Under the pieces are notes generated by a model. That model was not told where the DNA came from. It saw only the letters and a list, made by a program, of their open reading frames with translations, and made no database searches. A stretch of DNA of 64,000 nucleotides from CAVVKW01 sp963749035 (lineage in GTDB: Bacteria > Verrucomicrobiota > Verrucomicrobiia > Chthoniobacterales > JAATET01): positions 316,520 through 380,519 of the forward strand of contig CAVVKW010000005.1 in NCBI GenBank assembly GCA_963749035.1, written 5' to 3'. The position numbers and the translations under genes are program-made. This document shows, one piece after another, positions 32,412 through 41,434 of the stretch; positions within the stretch are counted from its first letter, which is position 1, and the number at the start of each line of letters is the position of its first letter.

Positions 32412-33941
32412 TCAGAGCTCCGAGAGAAACTCGTGGGCCTCGCGGACGATGGTGTCGCGCGCGGCGGCGGGCCGTTTACGCCAGCTCCGGACGATCATGG
32501 CGGTGCGCGGATTTTTCACGAAGCGGTCTTGGTGTTGATCGTAGAAACTCCAGTAGAGGAGGTTGAACGGGCACGCACCGGGGCCCGATTTTTGCTTGGG
32601 GTCGTAGGCGCAGTCGGAGCAGTAGTTGCTCATCTTCGAAATGTAGGCCGCGGCTCCCGCGTAGGGTTTGCTGCCGAGGTAGCCGCCGTCGGCGTGTAGG
32701 GCCATACCGATGACGTTGCCGGCCATCACCCATTCGTAGGCGTCGACGTACATTTCGGTGAACCACCGGAGTGCTTCGCTGGGCCGGACGCCGGTGAGGA
32801 GAAGGAAATTCCCGAGGATCATGAGCCGCTGGATGTGGTGGTTGTAACCCGTGTCGATCACCTGCGTGAGGGTCTGGTGCAGGCAGTGGAGGTCGGTTTC
32901 ACCGGTGTAGAAAAACTCAGGCAGATCGCGGTCGGCGCCGAGGGCATTCAGCTCGGCGTATTCCGGCATGCGGAGCCAATAAACGCCGTTGATAAACTCG
33001 CGCCAGCCGATGATCTGACGAACGAAACCTTCGACCGCAGCGAGAGGGGCGCGGCCCGAGCGATAGGCGTCGACGGCGGCGGTCACGCATTCCATCGGGC
33101 CGAGAAGCCCAACGTTGATGAGGGGTGAAAGGACGGAATGAAAGAGCGTCCGTTCACCGGCCAGCATGAGGTCTTGGTAGTTGCCAAAATTCGACAGCCG
33201 CTCGGTGACGAAGCGATCCAGCCAGCGAAGCGCCGCATCGCGAGTGACGGGGAGCCAGAACCCGGTGGCCTCTCCCGGGGCGTCGGGAAAGTTTTGGTCG
33301 ACCGCTGCGATGACCTCCTGCGTCAGCGCGTCCGGTTTTTCGCCGGGTGGAGGGGGTGGTTCGGTCGGAGCGTCTTTGTGCCAATCGCGAAAGGTTCTTC
33401 GGTTCTCCGGATCGTAGTTCCACGAACCGCCTTCCGGCTTGCCGTTTTCATCGAGCAGGACGCCCAACTCGGCTCGCATGCGGCGGTAGTGGTCCTCCAT
33501 TCGCAATTGCTTCCGGCCGCTCGCCCACGCGGCGAAGTCATCGCGAGCCACGACGAACTGCACCGGGGGCAGGAAGTGAACGTCGAGATCCAGTGCTTTA
33601 CCGATGGCCGTGATTGCGTGTTGCTCGAAGAGATTGTTCGGCGCGGCCATGAGAACGTGGCGGGAGCCGCCGGACGCCAGGTGGCGATCCCATCCTTGAC
33701 TGAAATCGTCCGTCGACCCGAGCTGGTGGTAGTCGACCTGCCAGCCCTCGGCTTCGAGTTCGCGGGCGAAGTGGCGCATCGCGGCGTAGATCAAAACGAG
33801 CTTCTGCCGGTGATACCGGAGGTGCGCGCCGCGCTTGCGGGACTCGATGAAAAGGACCCGATCGACTGCCCGGTCGCTGGTGGCGAGCGCGGGATGGTCG
33901 CGACTCAACTGATCACCCAATATCCAGATTGTCCGGTTCAT
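32412..33941 (-). CDS. Photolyase-related Fe-S protein (DPRP/PhrB-like, probable (6-4) photolyase)
   Basis: 509 residues of the cryptochrome/photolyase-related group. N-terminal WILGDQLSRDHPAL. The C-terminal FAD domain includes EGFVRQIIGWREFINGVYWL, TGYNHHIQRLMILGNFLLLTG and EWVMAGNVIGMALHADGG. Cysteines in TDLHCLHQTL, NYCSDCAYDPK and GACPFN are placed like the four [4Fe-4S] ligands of PhrB-type (6-4) photolyases. Expected role: light-driven repair of UV photoproducts, complementing the SOS and AlkB genes nearby. It is divergent from the secreted protein gene at 34173. Confidence 0.9.
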   Translation of the reverse strand: MNRTIWILGDQLSRDHPALATSDRAVDRVLFIESRKRGAHLRYHRQKLVLIYAAMRHFARELEAEGWQVDYHQLGSTDDFSQGWDRHLASGGSRHVLMAAPNNLFEQHAITAIGKALDLDVHFLPPVQFVVARDDFAAWASGRKQLRMEDHYRRMRAELGVLLDENGKPEGGSWNYDPENRRTFRDWHKDAPTEPPPPPGEKPDALTQEVIAAVDQNFPDAPGEATGFWLPVTRDAALRWLDRFVTERLSNFGNYQDLMLAGERTLFHSVLSPLINVGLLGPMECVTAAVDAYRSGRAPLAAVEGFVRQIIGWREFINGVYWLRMPEYAELNALGADRDLPEFFYTGETDLHCLHQTLTQVIDTGYNHHIQRLMILGNFLLLTGVRPSEALRWFTEMYVDAYEWVMAGNVIGMALHADGGYLGSKPYAGAAAYISKMSNYCSDCAYDPKQKSGPGACPFNLLYWSFYDQHQDRFVKNPRTAMIVRSWRKRPAAARDTIVREAHEFLSEL

Positions 33942-34172
33942 CGATCGAAGTTGGTAACGCTTGGGCGCGATCCGACGGACGCACGCTCCGAGTGGTTACT
34001 TCCAAAGCTAGCGTTTCGGGAGCTCAGGCGTTGCACAAATTCTTCGCGGGAGAAGGTATCTCGACAGAGAAATCGCAGCGCCCCAACGACTTGGAGAATC
34101 AGTCGTTTCGACCCGCGGGGCGGTGAAGTTTTTGGCATTGTTTTTCGGGTGCGAATCACCAGATTGCGCCGC

Positions 34173-35513
34173 ATGAAAAAACTTTGTGGATTGTGCGTCC
34201 TGGGCTTGGTCGGGTCGCTCGGTGCGAATCAAGAGTTGATCGAAACCGGAGCCGAGGTCGACGAAGTGGTGGCGGAGTCCGGGATGGCGGCACCGGCCAG
34301 TGTGCTTCGCCCCTTGGCCGCGCAGATTCCGTTCGTTGCGTTTCGCTATCCGCACGTCGACGCGGATCAAAACGTGACGTTTATCGCGGACGATCCGATT
34401 TACACGAAGGGCGGAGAGAACCACGGGATCTTCCGCTCGCTCGCGGCGGGTGGTCCGCTGGTCACGCTCGTGCGGGCGGGAGAGACGGAGGTTCCCGGCG
34501 AACCGGGTGTGCGGTTCGATTACGTCCGGGGACTGCAGACGGACGAGAGCACGTTGGTCTTCAACGCGAGGGACACGGCGGGCGAGTGGGGTTGGTATCG
34601 GTGGGACGACTACGCAATTCGGTCGGTGGTGCGCACGGGTGAAACCGTTCTCCCGGCGGAAACGGTCCCGGTCACCTACGTGGGTTACGGCAACGTGGTC
34701 GGCCAGTGGGTGCTGGTGCAGGCCGAGACGAATGACGCGAAGTCGCTCGCGCTTTTCGACGGTGACATCGGAGTGCTTCGTGGGTTGCTTCGCGCGGACG
34801 GGACAACGCCGATCCCGGGCCGTGAGGACGATTTCTTCCGTTACCTCTCACCGCAAAATTGGATGGACGAGCGGGACGTCGTTTTTCGAGCGGCACGCGC
34901 GGACAGTCCGCACACGCTGACCAGCCGCAAGCGGGGAGATCGTGGGATCTACGGTTGGTTCGACGTGGATTTGAGTGACGCGGCGGCGTTCGATCTGGAA
35001 AATTTGGTGACCGTGGCCGACTGGGAGACGGAGGTTCCGCTGATGCCGGGGAAGGTCTTCAAGGACGTGGACAGCGCGCCCGTGGACGACGGATTGGTGG
35101 CGTTTGCGGCGAGCGGCGACGACTTCCGTGGGGTTTACGCCTTCGATTCACGCGCTGCCACCCCGGGGCTAACGATGGTCGCAGACACCCAGATGGCCAT
35201 CGAATCCTTGTTTGAAGGACCGTTTCGAACGTTTGGAGCCTACCTGACGGTCGACGACCGACGGGTGGTCTTCATCGGATACGCCAGGGACTATGTCGGA
35301 GTGTTCTGCTACCGAGTCGATCAACCCGGTAAGCTCTACCTCCTCGCTGATAACCGGGCTCTCGTGGACGGAAAAGAAATCGTGGATTTCGAGCTGGCGA
35401 AGCAATTTTTCAGTGGCGAGCGATTTGCGCTGACCGCGGAATTTGAAGACAGAACTTCCGGCGTCTATCTGGCAACGGTCCCGGACGAAGGGCTTGAGTT
35501 GATTCGCGAATAG
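34173..35513 (+). CDS. Secreted protein built of beta-blade-like repeats
   Basis: 446 residues from ATG 34173 (MKKLCGLCVLGLVGSLGANQ), a signal peptide. The rest consists of recurring units of roughly 60 residues in which a glycine-aromatic strand (GIFRSL, GIYGWF, GVYAFD, GVFCYR, GVYLAT) is followed by a strand like LVTVADWETEVP or LTMVADTQMAIE. This suggests a beta-propeller fold. The pattern resembles DUF7453-like secreted proteins of planctomycetes and relatives. Function unknown. The 345-codon open frame upstream of this ATG is antisense to the photolyase gene and rejected. Confidence 0.75.
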   Translation: MKKLCGLCVLGLVGSLGANQELIETGAEVDEVVAESGMAAPASVLRPLAAQIPFVAFRYPHVDADQNVTFIADDPIYTKGGENHGIFRSLAAGGPLVTLVRAGETEVPGEPGVRFDYVRGLQTDESTLVFNARDTAGEWGWYRWDDYAIRSVVRTGETVLPAETVPVTYVGYGNVVGQWVLVQAETNDAKSLALFDGDIGVLRGLLRADGTTPIPGREDDFFRYLSPQNWMDERDVVFRAARADSPHTLTSRKRGDRGIYGWFDVDLSDAAAFDLENLVTVADWETEVPLMPGKVFKDVDSAPVDDGLVAFAASGDDFRGVYAFDSRAATPGLTMVADTQMAIESLFEGPFRTFGAYLTVDDRRVVFIGYARDYVGVFCYRVDQPGKLYLLADNRALVDGKEIVDFELAKQFFSGERFALTAEFEDRTSGVYLATVPDEGLELIRE

Positions 35514-35848
35514 CTCGGCGCAAAAGCGGGCCGACGAGTCGTTTCAACGGGGGCCGCAGGTGGAGTGCCGGAAAATGACGCGGCCCGAAAGAGATGCTGG
35601 CCACCGAATCGAGTGATCCGATGGCCAGCTGTTCCCCCCAGAACAAGAGCGACAGTATCACCGAAGATTTGGGGCGCAAGCGAAGAATTCAAGGTTTTTG
35701 CCGAAAGTTGTAACCCTCTCCAATTCAGCCGCGACGAAGTCCCGGTGGACGTTCGTCCGCCGTTTGGAGAGTCCGCGAGACGGGTTTCCCAAGCGGTCGA
35801 AAATCGGAGAGAATTGGGAGAAGTCGTGATTGCCTCGAGTTCCCCCTA
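35514..35848. other. Intergenic region with a hairpin
   Basis: 335 bp without a convincing gene. GCTGGCCA (35596-35603) and TGGCCAGC (35622-35629) form a perfect 8-bp inverted repeat about 80 bp after the upstream stop; it lacks a T-run, so terminator status is uncertain. The rest shows no promoter or RNA element I can support. Confidence 0.5.
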
Positions 35849-38152
35849 ATGCCCGCCCCCCCGTTCAGCGTCTCGGTCCGTGAGTTTGTCGACTTTGCCC
35901 ATCGCACGGGCGATCTCGGGGGTGACGGGCGGATCCTTTCGAGTAGCCGGGCGGTGGAGGGGACGCGGGGGCACCGGAAACTTCAGGGGTCCCGGGGTGA
36001 CGACTACCGGGCGGAGGTCGGGGTCGAGCGGACCTTCGAGCGCGACGGCGTGAGCCTGCGCGTCGTCGGGCGAATCGACGGCTTGATCGACGCGACGGTT
36101 CCGCCGCTCGTCGAAGAAATCAAAACGGTGGACGCTGGCTGGTCGGGTCGGGCCGACGTTCTGCATCTCGCCCAGCTTCGGATTTACGCGGCGATTCTGG
36201 CGGAGCAGAACGACTGGTCGCAGGTCGAGGCGCGGCTCACCTACTACGACCTCGACACCGAGCGGGAGTCGCCCTTTGCCGAGGTGGAGGCGGCGGAAAC
36301 TCTCGCGAGTTTTTTGGAAGCGACGTTGGAACGGTGGTTCGAGTGGTTGATCCCCCGCGAGGCGTGGCGGGCGGAGCGGAACGCGAGCGTCGAGGCGATG
36401 GAGTTTCCGCTCGGCGGCTTTCGTCCGGGGCAGCGGAAACTGGCGGCCGGGGTGTATCGCACGACTCGCGACGGCGGGAGGTTGTTTGCCGAGGCACCGA
36501 CCGGAACGGGGAAGACGCTGGCGACTCTATTTCCGGCGGCGAAGGCGTTGCCGTTGATCGATGGGCAGATCTTTTACGTGACCGCCAAAACGCCGGGCCG
36601 CCTCGCGGCTCAGGAGGCGCTGGACCATCTGCGCGGCGCCGGCGCGCGGCTGCGCTCGGTGAGCCTGACGGCCAAACGAAAAATCTGTTTTAACGCCGAC
36701 GCGAAGACCGGCTGCGATCTCCGCACCTGCCCCTTCGCGCTGGGTTACTACGACCGCTACAAGCCGGCGGTGCGTGAACTATTGACGCGCGAGAAGCTCG
36801 ACCGACCGGCCATCGAGAAGGTGGCTCGCGAGCACAACGTCTGTCCGTTCGAGCTTTCGCTCGACGCTTCGAATTGGACGGACGTCGTCATCGGCGACTT
36901 CAACTACGTCTTCGATCCGACGGCGCGGCTGCAGCGGCACTTCGAGAACGCGGATCAGCGGCACGTGGTGTTGGTCGATGAGGCGCACAATCTGGTGGAT
37001 CGCAGTCGCGAAATGCACTCGGCTTCCCTGGCCGTGGGGGACCTCGACTTGCGGGGTCGTCCGAAAATGACCGGCACCGGTGCGCGTCGCGCGACCGCGG
37101 CGTTTCGCGAGGCGGCCAAGGCTCTCGAGGTGACGCTTGCTGCCACGGGAGAATCGGTGGTGCCCGCGCGCGAGTATCACGACGGTGCGACCGCGACGGC
37201 CGAGCGACCGGACGATCTGATCGCCGTCCTGAAGGAAAGCGGCGGGGCGGTCGAGCGGTTTCTGATCGAGCAGCCGGACGGCGTGGACCTTTCGCCGTGG
37301 CTCGAGCCGTATTTTGCGATTCGCACGTTTCTCCGGGCAGCGGATGGCTTCGACGAGGCGTGCCGGACAATCCGGAGTCCGCGGGAGCAGCGGGTGACGC
37401 TCTTTTGCGCGGACGCGGCACCACGGCTGAAACTGGTCTTGGCGGGGCTGCGGGCGGCGGTGTTTTTTTCCGCGACGCTGTCTCCGGAGAATTATTTTCG
37501 TGAGCTGCTCGGCGGCGCGGAGGACGACGCGTGGGTGGCGCTCGACTCGCCCTTCGACGGGACGCGGATGCCGGTGACGGTGCGCGCGCACGACGTGACC
37601 TTTCGCGGGCGGGCGGCGTCGCTGGACGCGGTGGCGCGCGACGTGGTAGCGCACGTGGCGGCAAAGCCGGGGAATCATTTGGTCTTCGTGCCGTCGTTCG
37701 CCTACCTCGGCGAACTGGCCGGGCGGCTGGAGGACGCCGGACTCTTCGTGGTCGAACAGGAGAGCGCGATGAACGAGGAGGCGAGGGACGCGTTCCTGGC
37801 GCACTTTGCGGAGGCCGGGAAAATGGTCGGAGTCGCCGTGCTCGGTGGGGTGTTTTCCGAGGGGATTGATTTGCCGGGCGATCGGGTGGTGGGCGTGACG
37901 GTGATCGGGATCGGCCTGCCGCGACTTTGCGTGGAGCGCGACATTTTGCAGCAGCACTTCGAAGCCACGCGGGGGCGGGGGTTTGATTACGCCTACCGCT
38001 TTCCCGGGATGCAGCGGGTGCTGCAGGCGGTGGGGCGGCTGATTCGGTCGGAGACGGACGAGGGGGTGGCGTTGCTGGTGGACCGGCGCTTCCGCGAGGC
38101 GCGGACTCGAGTTCTGCTGCCGAAGTGGTGGCGGGTCGGGGTCGGGGAGTGA
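35849..38152 (+). CDS. PD-(D/E)XK nuclease fused to XPD/DinG-like Fe-S helicase
   Basis: 767 residues. The N-terminal part carries a Cas4/RecB-like nuclease pattern: GRIDGLID (Asp77), then VEEIKTVD (Glu90-x-Lys92) and QLRIYAAIL. The superfamily 2 helicase follows: RPGQRKLAAGVYR, Walker A EAPTGTGKT, four Cys of an Fe-S cluster (KICFN, TGCDLRTCPF, NVCPFE), DEAH box VLVDEAHNLVD, motif III FFSATLSP, and C-terminal GVFSEGIDLPGDR and MQRVLQAVGRLIRSETD. A 5'-3' DNA helicase with coupled nuclease for repair is expected. ileS follows 43 bp downstream. Confidence 0.9.
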   Translation: MPAPPFSVSVREFVDFAHRTGDLGGDGRILSSSRAVEGTRGHRKLQGSRGDDYRAEVGVERTFERDGVSLRVVGRIDGLIDATVPPLVEEIKTVDAGWSGRADVLHLAQLRIYAAILAEQNDWSQVEARLTYYDLDTERESPFAEVEAAETLASFLEATLERWFEWLIPREAWRAERNASVEAMEFPLGGFRPGQRKLAAGVYRTTRDGGRLFAEAPTGTGKTLATLFPAAKALPLIDGQIFYVTAKTPGRLAAQEALDHLRGAGARLRSVSLTAKRKICFNADAKTGCDLRTCPFALGYYDRYKPAVRELLTREKLDRPAIEKVAREHNVCPFELSLDASNWTDVVIGDFNYVFDPTARLQRHFENADQRHVVLVDEAHNLVDRSREMHSASLAVGDLDLRGRPKMTGTGARRATAAFREAAKALEVTLAATGESVVPAREYHDGATATAERPDDLIAVLKESGGAVERFLIEQPDGVDLSPWLEPYFAIRTFLRAADGFDEACRTIRSPREQRVTLFCADAAPRLKLVLAGLRAAVFFSATLSPENYFRELLGGAEDDAWVALDSPFDGTRMPVTVRAHDVTFRGRAASLDAVARDVVAHVAAKPGNHLVFVPSFAYLGELAGRLEDAGLFVVEQESAMNEEARDAFLAHFAEAGKMVGVAVLGGVFSEGIDLPGDRVVGVTVIGIGLPRLCVERDILQQHFEATRGRGFDYAYRFPGMQRVLQAVGRLIRSETDEGVALLVDRRFREARTRVLLPKWWRVGVGE

Positions 38153-38195
38153 ATTGACCCCGTGGCGGACGGGTGTTACACCACCGCGCTTCCCA

Positions 38196-40895
38196 ATGAG
38201 CGAATACAAGGACACGCTGAACCTGCCGCAGACCGATTTTCCGATGAAAGCGGGGCTGACGCAGCGCGAACCCGAGCGGCTGGCAGCGTGGGAGAAGGAT
38301 GGGCTCTACCAAAAGATCCAGACGGCTCGAGCTGACGCGGAGCTCTTTGTCCTGCACGACGGTCCGCCCTTCGCGAACGGCGACGTCCACATGGGCACGG
38401 CGCTGAACAAAGTTCTCAAGGATTTCATCGTCAAATCGCGGACGATGCTCGGCTTTCGCGCGCCCTACATCCCGGGCTGGGACTGTCACGGGCTGCCGAT
38501 CGAATTCAAGGTCGTGCGCGAGAGCGCGGGGCTCTCGCCGTTGGAAGTAAGGGAGCGTTCGGAGGCCTACGCGCGAAAGTTCATCGACGTGCAGCGGGCG
38601 CAATTTCGCCGGCTTGGCGTGCTCGGCGATTGGGAGAATCCTTATCTGACGCTCGATCCGGCTTACGAGGCGGCGATCATTCGGTCGTTTGGCCGCTTCG
38701 TGGAGCAGGGACTCGTTTACCAGAGCAAGAAGCCGGTGCTGTGGAGCACGGGCGCGCAGACGGCGCTGGCCGAGGCGGAGGTCGAATACGCGGTGCGGAA
38801 GGATCCGGCGATCTACGTGGGGTTTGAAGTGCTGGACGGGCCGGGCGACCTCGCGGGGGCGCAGATCGTGATCTGGACGACGACGCCGTGGACGTTGCCG
38901 GCGAACGTGGCTATCGCGGTGGACCCGCGGGCGGAATACGTGGTCGGTGACTTTGGTGATCGGCGGCTCGTCATCGCGCGCGATCGGGTCGAGGCGTTCG
39001 GCGAGGAATCGGGGCTCACGTTGGGCCAGGAGCTTGCTGTTCTGAAGGGCGAAGATCTGGCAGGTCTGGTGGCGAAGCATCCGTTTTTGAATCGCGAGTC
39101 GCGCGTGATCACGGCGGACTTCGTGACGATGGAAACCGGAACGGGCGCGGTGCACATCGCGCCGGGTCACGGTAAGGACGATTACATTGCCGGTCAGCAG
39201 AACGGACTGCCGGTGCTCTCGCCGGTGGACGATCACGGAAAGCTGACCGACGAGTGCGGCGTGGCGGCGTGGGCGGGGAAATACGTTTTCGACGCGAACG
39301 CCGAGATCGTCGAGTTCCTGCGCGAGCGCGGGGTGCTGCTGGGCGAACGCGAATACTCGCACGACTACCCGCATTGCTGGCGGTCGAAAACGCCGATCGT
39401 TTTCCGCGCGGTGGAACAGTTTTTCATTCGCGTCGACGAACTCCGCGCTCCGGCACTGGCGGCGATCGATCAGACGCAGTGGCACCCGGCGTGGGGGCGG
39501 AACCGAATCGCCGGGACCGTCGAAGCGCGGCCGGATTGGTGCATCTCGCGTCAGCGGACCTGGGGCGTGCCGCTTCCCGCATTCTACGACGAGGACGGGA
39601 AGGCGATTCTGGATCAGACGGCCATCGGACGCGTGGCGGAGTTGGTGGCCGAACACGGGACGAACCTGTGGTTCGAGCGCGACGACGCGTGGTGGGCGGA
39701 GGCGGTCGGGATTCCCGCCGGAACGACTCGCCGGAACGACACCCTCGACGTGTGGATCGACTCCGGCGTTTCTCACGAGGCGGTGCTGCGGACACGGCCC
39801 GAGCTGCGTTTCCCGGCGGACGTTTACCTCGAGGCGACCGATCAGCATCGCGGGTGGTTCCAGAGTTCGCTCATGACGTCGGTCGGGCTGAACGACGGGG
39901 CGGCGCCTTACAAGCGGGTGATCACGCACGGGTTCGTCGTCGACAAGGACGGGAAGAAGATCTCGAAGTCGGCGGAATACACGAAGCCGACGAACGCCCA
40001 GCATTTCGTCGACCAATACGGTGCTGACATTCTGCGGCTGTGGGTGTCGTCGGTTCGTTACACGGACGAAGTGCCCTTCGGTGAAGAAGTCTTCAAACAG
40101 GTCGCGGAACGCTACCGCGGTTTCCGCAACGTTCTGCGCGTGCTGCTGGGGAATTTCGACGCGGACCAAGCGCGGGTCGGATCGGAGTTGGTTGGCGGAA
40201 CGACCATCGACCACTGGATGCTGAGTCGCTTGCAGCGGCTGATCGCGGCGTGCCGGAGCGGATACGAGGCGGACGATTTCCGCGCGGTGTTTGAAGCGCT
40301 GAATCAATTTGCGGCCGTCGATTTGAGCGCCGTTTACGTGGACATCACGAAGGACCGTTTGTATTGCGATGCGGTCGATTCGCCGCGTCGTCGGGCGACT
40401 CAGGCGGTCATGGCGACGTGCTTCGACGCGGTCGTCCGGCTGCTGGCGCCGATCCTGGCCTACACGGCGGACGAGGCGTGGGAGTTCGCGGGTCATTCCG
40501 GAAGCGTGCATTTGCAGACCTTTCCGGAGGTCGTGCCGGAGCTGATCGACGAAGCGGTCGAGGAGCGGGTCGCCGAATGGCTCGAACTCCGTGTCCTGCT
40601 CAACACCGACGCCATCGAGCCGGCGCGGCGCGAGAAGGTGATCAAGAAATCGGTCCAGGCGGTCGCGACGCTGACGGTGCCGGCGGAAACGTTGGCTCGA
40701 CTCGAGCCCGCGACGGCTGAGCTGGAAGAATTTTTCATCGTCGCGGAGCTTTGCCTTGCGACGGGCGACGGCGATGCGAAGGCGAGCGTGGCGCGGTCAT
40801 CCCACGCCGGGTGCGCACGCTGTTGGCGGGCGGTTCCGGCGACGGGTGGCGCGGCGGGTGATCTTTGCGAACGCTGCGCGGAGGCCGTGCGATGA
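38196..40895 (+). CDS. ileS: Isoleucyl-tRNA synthetase
   Basis: 899 residues from ATG 38196. Class I signature PPFANGDVHMGTALNKVLKD (HIGH equivalent HMGT), the editing domain with TTTPWTLPANVAIAV and TGTGAVHIAPGHGKDDY, the WCISRQRTWGVP block, and KDGKKISKSAEY as KMSKS. The C-terminal zinc finger is present: CARCWRAVP, then DLCERCAEAV. It charges tRNA-Ile. The stop overlaps the lspA start as ATGA; an ileS-lspA pairing is common in bacteria. Confidence 0.97.
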   Translation: MSEYKDTLNLPQTDFPMKAGLTQREPERLAAWEKDGLYQKIQTARADAELFVLHDGPPFANGDVHMGTALNKVLKDFIVKSRTMLGFRAPYIPGWDCHGLPIEFKVVRESAGLSPLEVRERSEAYARKFIDVQRAQFRRLGVLGDWENPYLTLDPAYEAAIIRSFGRFVEQGLVYQSKKPVLWSTGAQTALAEAEVEYAVRKDPAIYVGFEVLDGPGDLAGAQIVIWTTTPWTLPANVAIAVDPRAEYVVGDFGDRRLVIARDRVEAFGEESGLTLGQELAVLKGEDLAGLVAKHPFLNRESRVITADFVTMETGTGAVHIAPGHGKDDYIAGQQNGLPVLSPVDDHGKLTDECGVAAWAGKYVFDANAEIVEFLRERGVLLGEREYSHDYPHCWRSKTPIVFRAVEQFFIRVDELRAPALAAIDQTQWHPAWGRNRIAGTVEARPDWCISRQRTWGVPLPAFYDEDGKAILDQTAIGRVAELVAEHGTNLWFERDDAWWAEAVGIPAGTTRRNDTLDVWIDSGVSHEAVLRTRPELRFPADVYLEATDQHRGWFQSSLMTSVGLNDGAAPYKRVITHGFVVDKDGKKISKSAEYTKPTNAQHFVDQYGADILRLWVSSVRYTDEVPFGEEVFKQVAERYRGFRNVLRVLLGNFDADQARVGSELVGGTTIDHWMLSRLQRLIAACRSGYEADDFRAVFEALNQFAAVDLSAVYVDITKDRLYCDAVDSPRRRATQAVMATCFDAVVRLLAPILAYTADEAWEFAGHSGSVHLQTFPEVVPELIDEAVEERVAEWLELRVLLNTDAIEPARREKVIKKSVQAVATLTVPAETLARLEPATAELEEFFIVAELCLATGDGDAKASVARSSHAGCARCWRAVPATGGAAGDLCERCAEAVR

Positions 40896-41371
40896 TCCGG
40901 CTGCTCCTCCTGATCACGCTGCCGCTCTACGTGCTCGACCAGCTCACGAAATGGCTCGTGCTGCGGAACATCTCGACGAATGAATTCGTCGAGGTCATCC
41001 CGAATATCTTCTGGCTGGTGCAGGTGCACAATACCGGCGCCGCCTTTGGAATGATGAAGGACAACAACGCGTTCTTCATCGGTCTCTCGCTCGTGGCACT
41101 CGTGGCGATGGTGATCTTTTGGAAGCGCGGGGCGTTCGCGGACCGGTGGGTGTCGATTGGTGCGGCGTTATTGGTCAGCGGAATCCTGGGGAATCTGACG
41201 GATCGATTGATCCACGGTCACGTCATCGATTTTCTGATGTTCGATCTTCACGTGCCGTTCGCGAGTCCGTGGCCGTCTTTTAACGTTGCGGACTCCTGTA
41301 TCTCGGTGGCCGCGGTAATCTTCGTGGTGAGATCGATCTTTGAGCCGAAGCGGGAGGTTTCCGCCAAATAG
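40892..41371 (+). CDS. lspA: Lipoprotein signal peptidase (signal peptidase II)
   Basis: Inner-membrane aspartic protease that cleaves prolipoproteins after lipidation. 159 residues with four TM helices. Conserved boxes: DQLTKWLV, VQVHNTGAAFGMM, GNLTDRLIHGHVIDFL and PSFNVADSCISVA; the two catalytic Asp lie in GNLTDR-type and FNVADS. ATG overlaps the ileS stop. Matches the presence of several predicted lipoproteins in the window. Confidence 0.96.
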   Translation: MIRLLLLITLPLYVLDQLTKWLVLRNISTNEFVEVIPNIFWLVQVHNTGAAFGMMKDNNAFFIGLSLVALVAMVIFWKRGAFADRWVSIGAALLVSGILGNLTDRLIHGHVIDFLMFDLHVPFASPWPSFNVADSCISVAAVIFVVRSIFEPKREVSAK

Positions 41372-41398
41372 ACAGGATTGACTGGATTTACAGGATTG
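41371..41398. repeat. Nine-bp tandem repeat after lspA
   Basis: Three units ACAGGATTG, ACTGGATTT, ACAGGATTG directly behind the lspA stop. The wording is that of a widespread intergenic repeat whose translation reads NPVNPVNPV. AT-rich against its surroundings. Confidence 0.75.
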
Positions 41399-41403
41399 CT
41401 TCG

Positions 41404-41420
41404 CTGGGATGGAATCCCAG
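41404..41420. terminator. Hairpin between convergent lspA and the secreted protein gene
   Basis: CTGGGAT-GGA-ATCCCAG is a perfect 7-bp stem with a 3-nt loop, 33 bp after the lspA stop and 15 bp from the end of the convergent gene. No clear T-run, so the terminator role is tentative. Confidence 0.4.
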
Positions 41421-41434
41421 TCCACGGGGTCATA

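Noticed and set aside
33138..34172. 345-codon extension in front of the secreted repeat protein
   Set aside because: It lies antisense to the photolyase gene, and the ATG at 34173 starts a clean signal peptide.
38160..38195. GGTGTTACACC upstream of ileS as a LexA box
   Set aside because: Only partial symmetry and half the length of the lexA palindrome; ileS is not an SOS gene.
38153..38195. T-box leader for ileS
   Set aside because: Only 43 bp separate the helicase stop from the ileS ATG, too short for a T-box.
36900..40511. Long open frame of about 1,200 codons on the minus strand
   Set aside because: It is antisense to the helicase and ileS genes, with Arg/His/Pro-rich low-complexity content caused by high GC. 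Both plus-strand proteins are clearly real.
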